This document shows positions 62,948 through 64,000 of a DNA stretch of 64,000 nt, piece after piece. Below the pieces are notes generated by a model. That model saw nothing but the letters and a program-made list of their open reading frames with translations, did not search any database and was not told the DNA's origin. Source of the stretch: Parasponia andersonii (taxonomy: Eukaryota > Streptophyta > Magnoliopsida > Rosales > Cannabaceae); NCBI GenBank assembly GCA_002914805.1, contig JXTB01000015.1, positions 1,807,332 through 1,871,331 of the forward strand. The letters run 5' to 3'. The position numbers and the translations under genes are program-made. Each line of letters begins with the position of its first letter. Within the stretch, counting starts at the first letter, position 1.

Positions 62948-64000
62948 TTAACCCTTTATGGCAGTGCGAGGTTGAAAATTGATGTCAGATTGACTCAATT
63001 CAATGGCCCACTTAAGCAGCCATCCTGAAGCCTCAGGTTTCTGAAGAACCTGTTTCAATGAAAAATTCGTGAAAACTCTGATGGAGTGAGCATGAAAGTA
63101 AGGTCGAAGCTTTCTTGATGTGATGACGAGTGCTAGTGCCAATTTTTTCATCTCTGGATACCTAGTTTCGGCATCAAGTAATCTTTTACTTACATAATAG
63201 ACTAGTCGCTGTATATTTTTCTCCTCGTGAATTAATGCAGCACTCGTCGCATATTTGGACACAGCGAGATATAAACATAATTCTTCTCCTGGGTTCGGCT
63301 TCGACAAGAGTGGAGGAGAACCCAAGTGTACTTTTAACTCTTGGAATGCCTGCTCGCATTCTCTCGTCCATTCGAACCTCTTTGATCCTTTCAATACTTC
63401 AAAGAATGGTTGGCATTTATCAGTTGACCTGGATACAAACCGACTCAGTGCAATTAGTCTTCCTGCTAGGCTCTGTACATCCTTGGGTTTACGAGGAGAT
63501 TGCATATCAATCAACGCTTGTATCTTTTGAGGATTCGCTTTAATACCTCGCTGATTGACCATAAAGTCCAAGAATTTTCCAGTTCCTACCCCGAACGCAC
63601 ACTTTTGGAGATTCAGCTTCATTTGATATTTCTGGAGAATTTTGAATATCTCATCAAGGTACTTGATGTGATCTTCGGCTTTCTCTGATTTCACCAACAT
63701 GTCCTCGACATATACCTCCATTGTCTTGCTAATTTGTTTTGCAAACATCATATTAACAAGAGCTGGTAGGTCGCTCCTGCGTTGATGAGTCCGAAGGGCA
63801 TCTTCTTATAGCAGTATAATCCTCGATCAGTGATGAACGAGGTATGCTACTCATCTAGCTCGTATATGGGGATTTGATTATATCCAGAATACGCATCCAT
63901 GAAACTTAAGAGTTCATGCCCCGATATTGCATCTATAAGCTGGTCGATTCTCGGAAGGGGGAAGCTGTCCTTTGGGCATACTTTGTTGAGATCGGTGAAA
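62948..64000 (-). pseudogene. pol: Ty3/gypsy reverse transcriptase and RNase H, partial
   Basis: Enters from the right edge with FTDLNKVCPKDSFPLPRIDQ (near 63999-63940), then SFMDAYSGYNQI, MPFGLINAGATYQR and the active site. The active-site YVDD reads YVED. RNase H follows from about 63350 (LYLAVSKYATSAAL, YYVSKRLLDAETRYPEMKKLALAL). Stops at about 63856 and at 62948-62950 interrupt it. Confidence 0.9.

Larger units (their letters stand above)
56657..64000 (-). mobile_element. Ty3/gypsy element of Tat type, 3' part, running off the window
   Basis: Read on the minus strand: pol (RT, RNase H, second archaeal-type RNase H, integrase) from beyond 64000 to 61162, an opposed gene at 58279-60421, a polypurine tract and the 3' LTR 57310-56657. 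Two RNase H domains plus a long 3' non-pol region are the mark of the Tat/Ogre/Retand group. The 5' LTR, primer site and gag lie outside the window. Multiple stops and an altered RT motif show this copy is dead. Confidence 0.9.

Noticed and set aside
1..64000. CRISPR arrays, bacterial operons, ribosomal RNA or organelle insertions
   Set aside because: No regularly spaced identical repeats of that type, no rRNA-like or plastid-like gene blocks; the content is plant nuclear throughout.

Overview
This is an AT-rich stretch of a eudicot plant nuclear genome. Long intron-containing genes with GT-AG introns, a plant-type GT47 glycosyltransferase, LRR receptor kinases of the Xa21/EFR type, Ty1/copia and Ty3/gypsy retrotransposons of plant lineages, and many (TA)n tracts all point that way. 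I cannot name the species from the sequence alone.

Layout. Positions 1-8704 are gene-free and hold simple repeats and one probable MITE. Positions 8705-16183 (minus strand) carry a complete 16-exon gene for the NatC auxiliary subunit NAA35/MAK10; every splice phase closes to a 731-residue protein. Positions 16184-20041 are intergenic, with TE-like repeats and a tRNA-derived SINE. Positions 20042-24943 (minus) carry a complete 4-exon exostosin-family (GT47) glycosyltransferase of 493 residues. These two are the only genes I would call intact. Positions 24944-33460 are gene-free, with decayed LTR-like material and tandem repeats.

The right half is a transposon and pseudogene landscape. An old copia element with both LTRs lies at 33461-39956 (plus). 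A broken LRR receptor kinase lies at 41135-44494 (plus), and a relative truncated at both its coding 5' end and its reading frame faces it at 45858-47527 (minus). The second kinase ends against a 1.1 kb foldback element (47531-48637), followed by a near-perfect 317-bp tandem duplication (48650-49283). A 1.36 kb internally deleted copia derivative with a perfect AAATG target duplication sits at 51863-53225 (minus). A compound degenerate tandem array fills 54540-55880.

From 56657 to beyond the right edge lies a Ty3/gypsy element of the Tat type on the minus strand: 3' LTR, polypurine tract, and pol with RT, RNase H, a second archaeal-type RNase H and integrase. Between its pol and its LTR, on the opposite strand, is a separate spliced gene (58279-60421) with a PF04195-like ('putative gypsy type transposon') domain and a coiled-coil tail. 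This antisense gene is the most interesting system in the window. All retroelement coding regions here carry stops or frameshifts, and both visible RT active sites are altered (YVHD and YVED), so the copies look dead.
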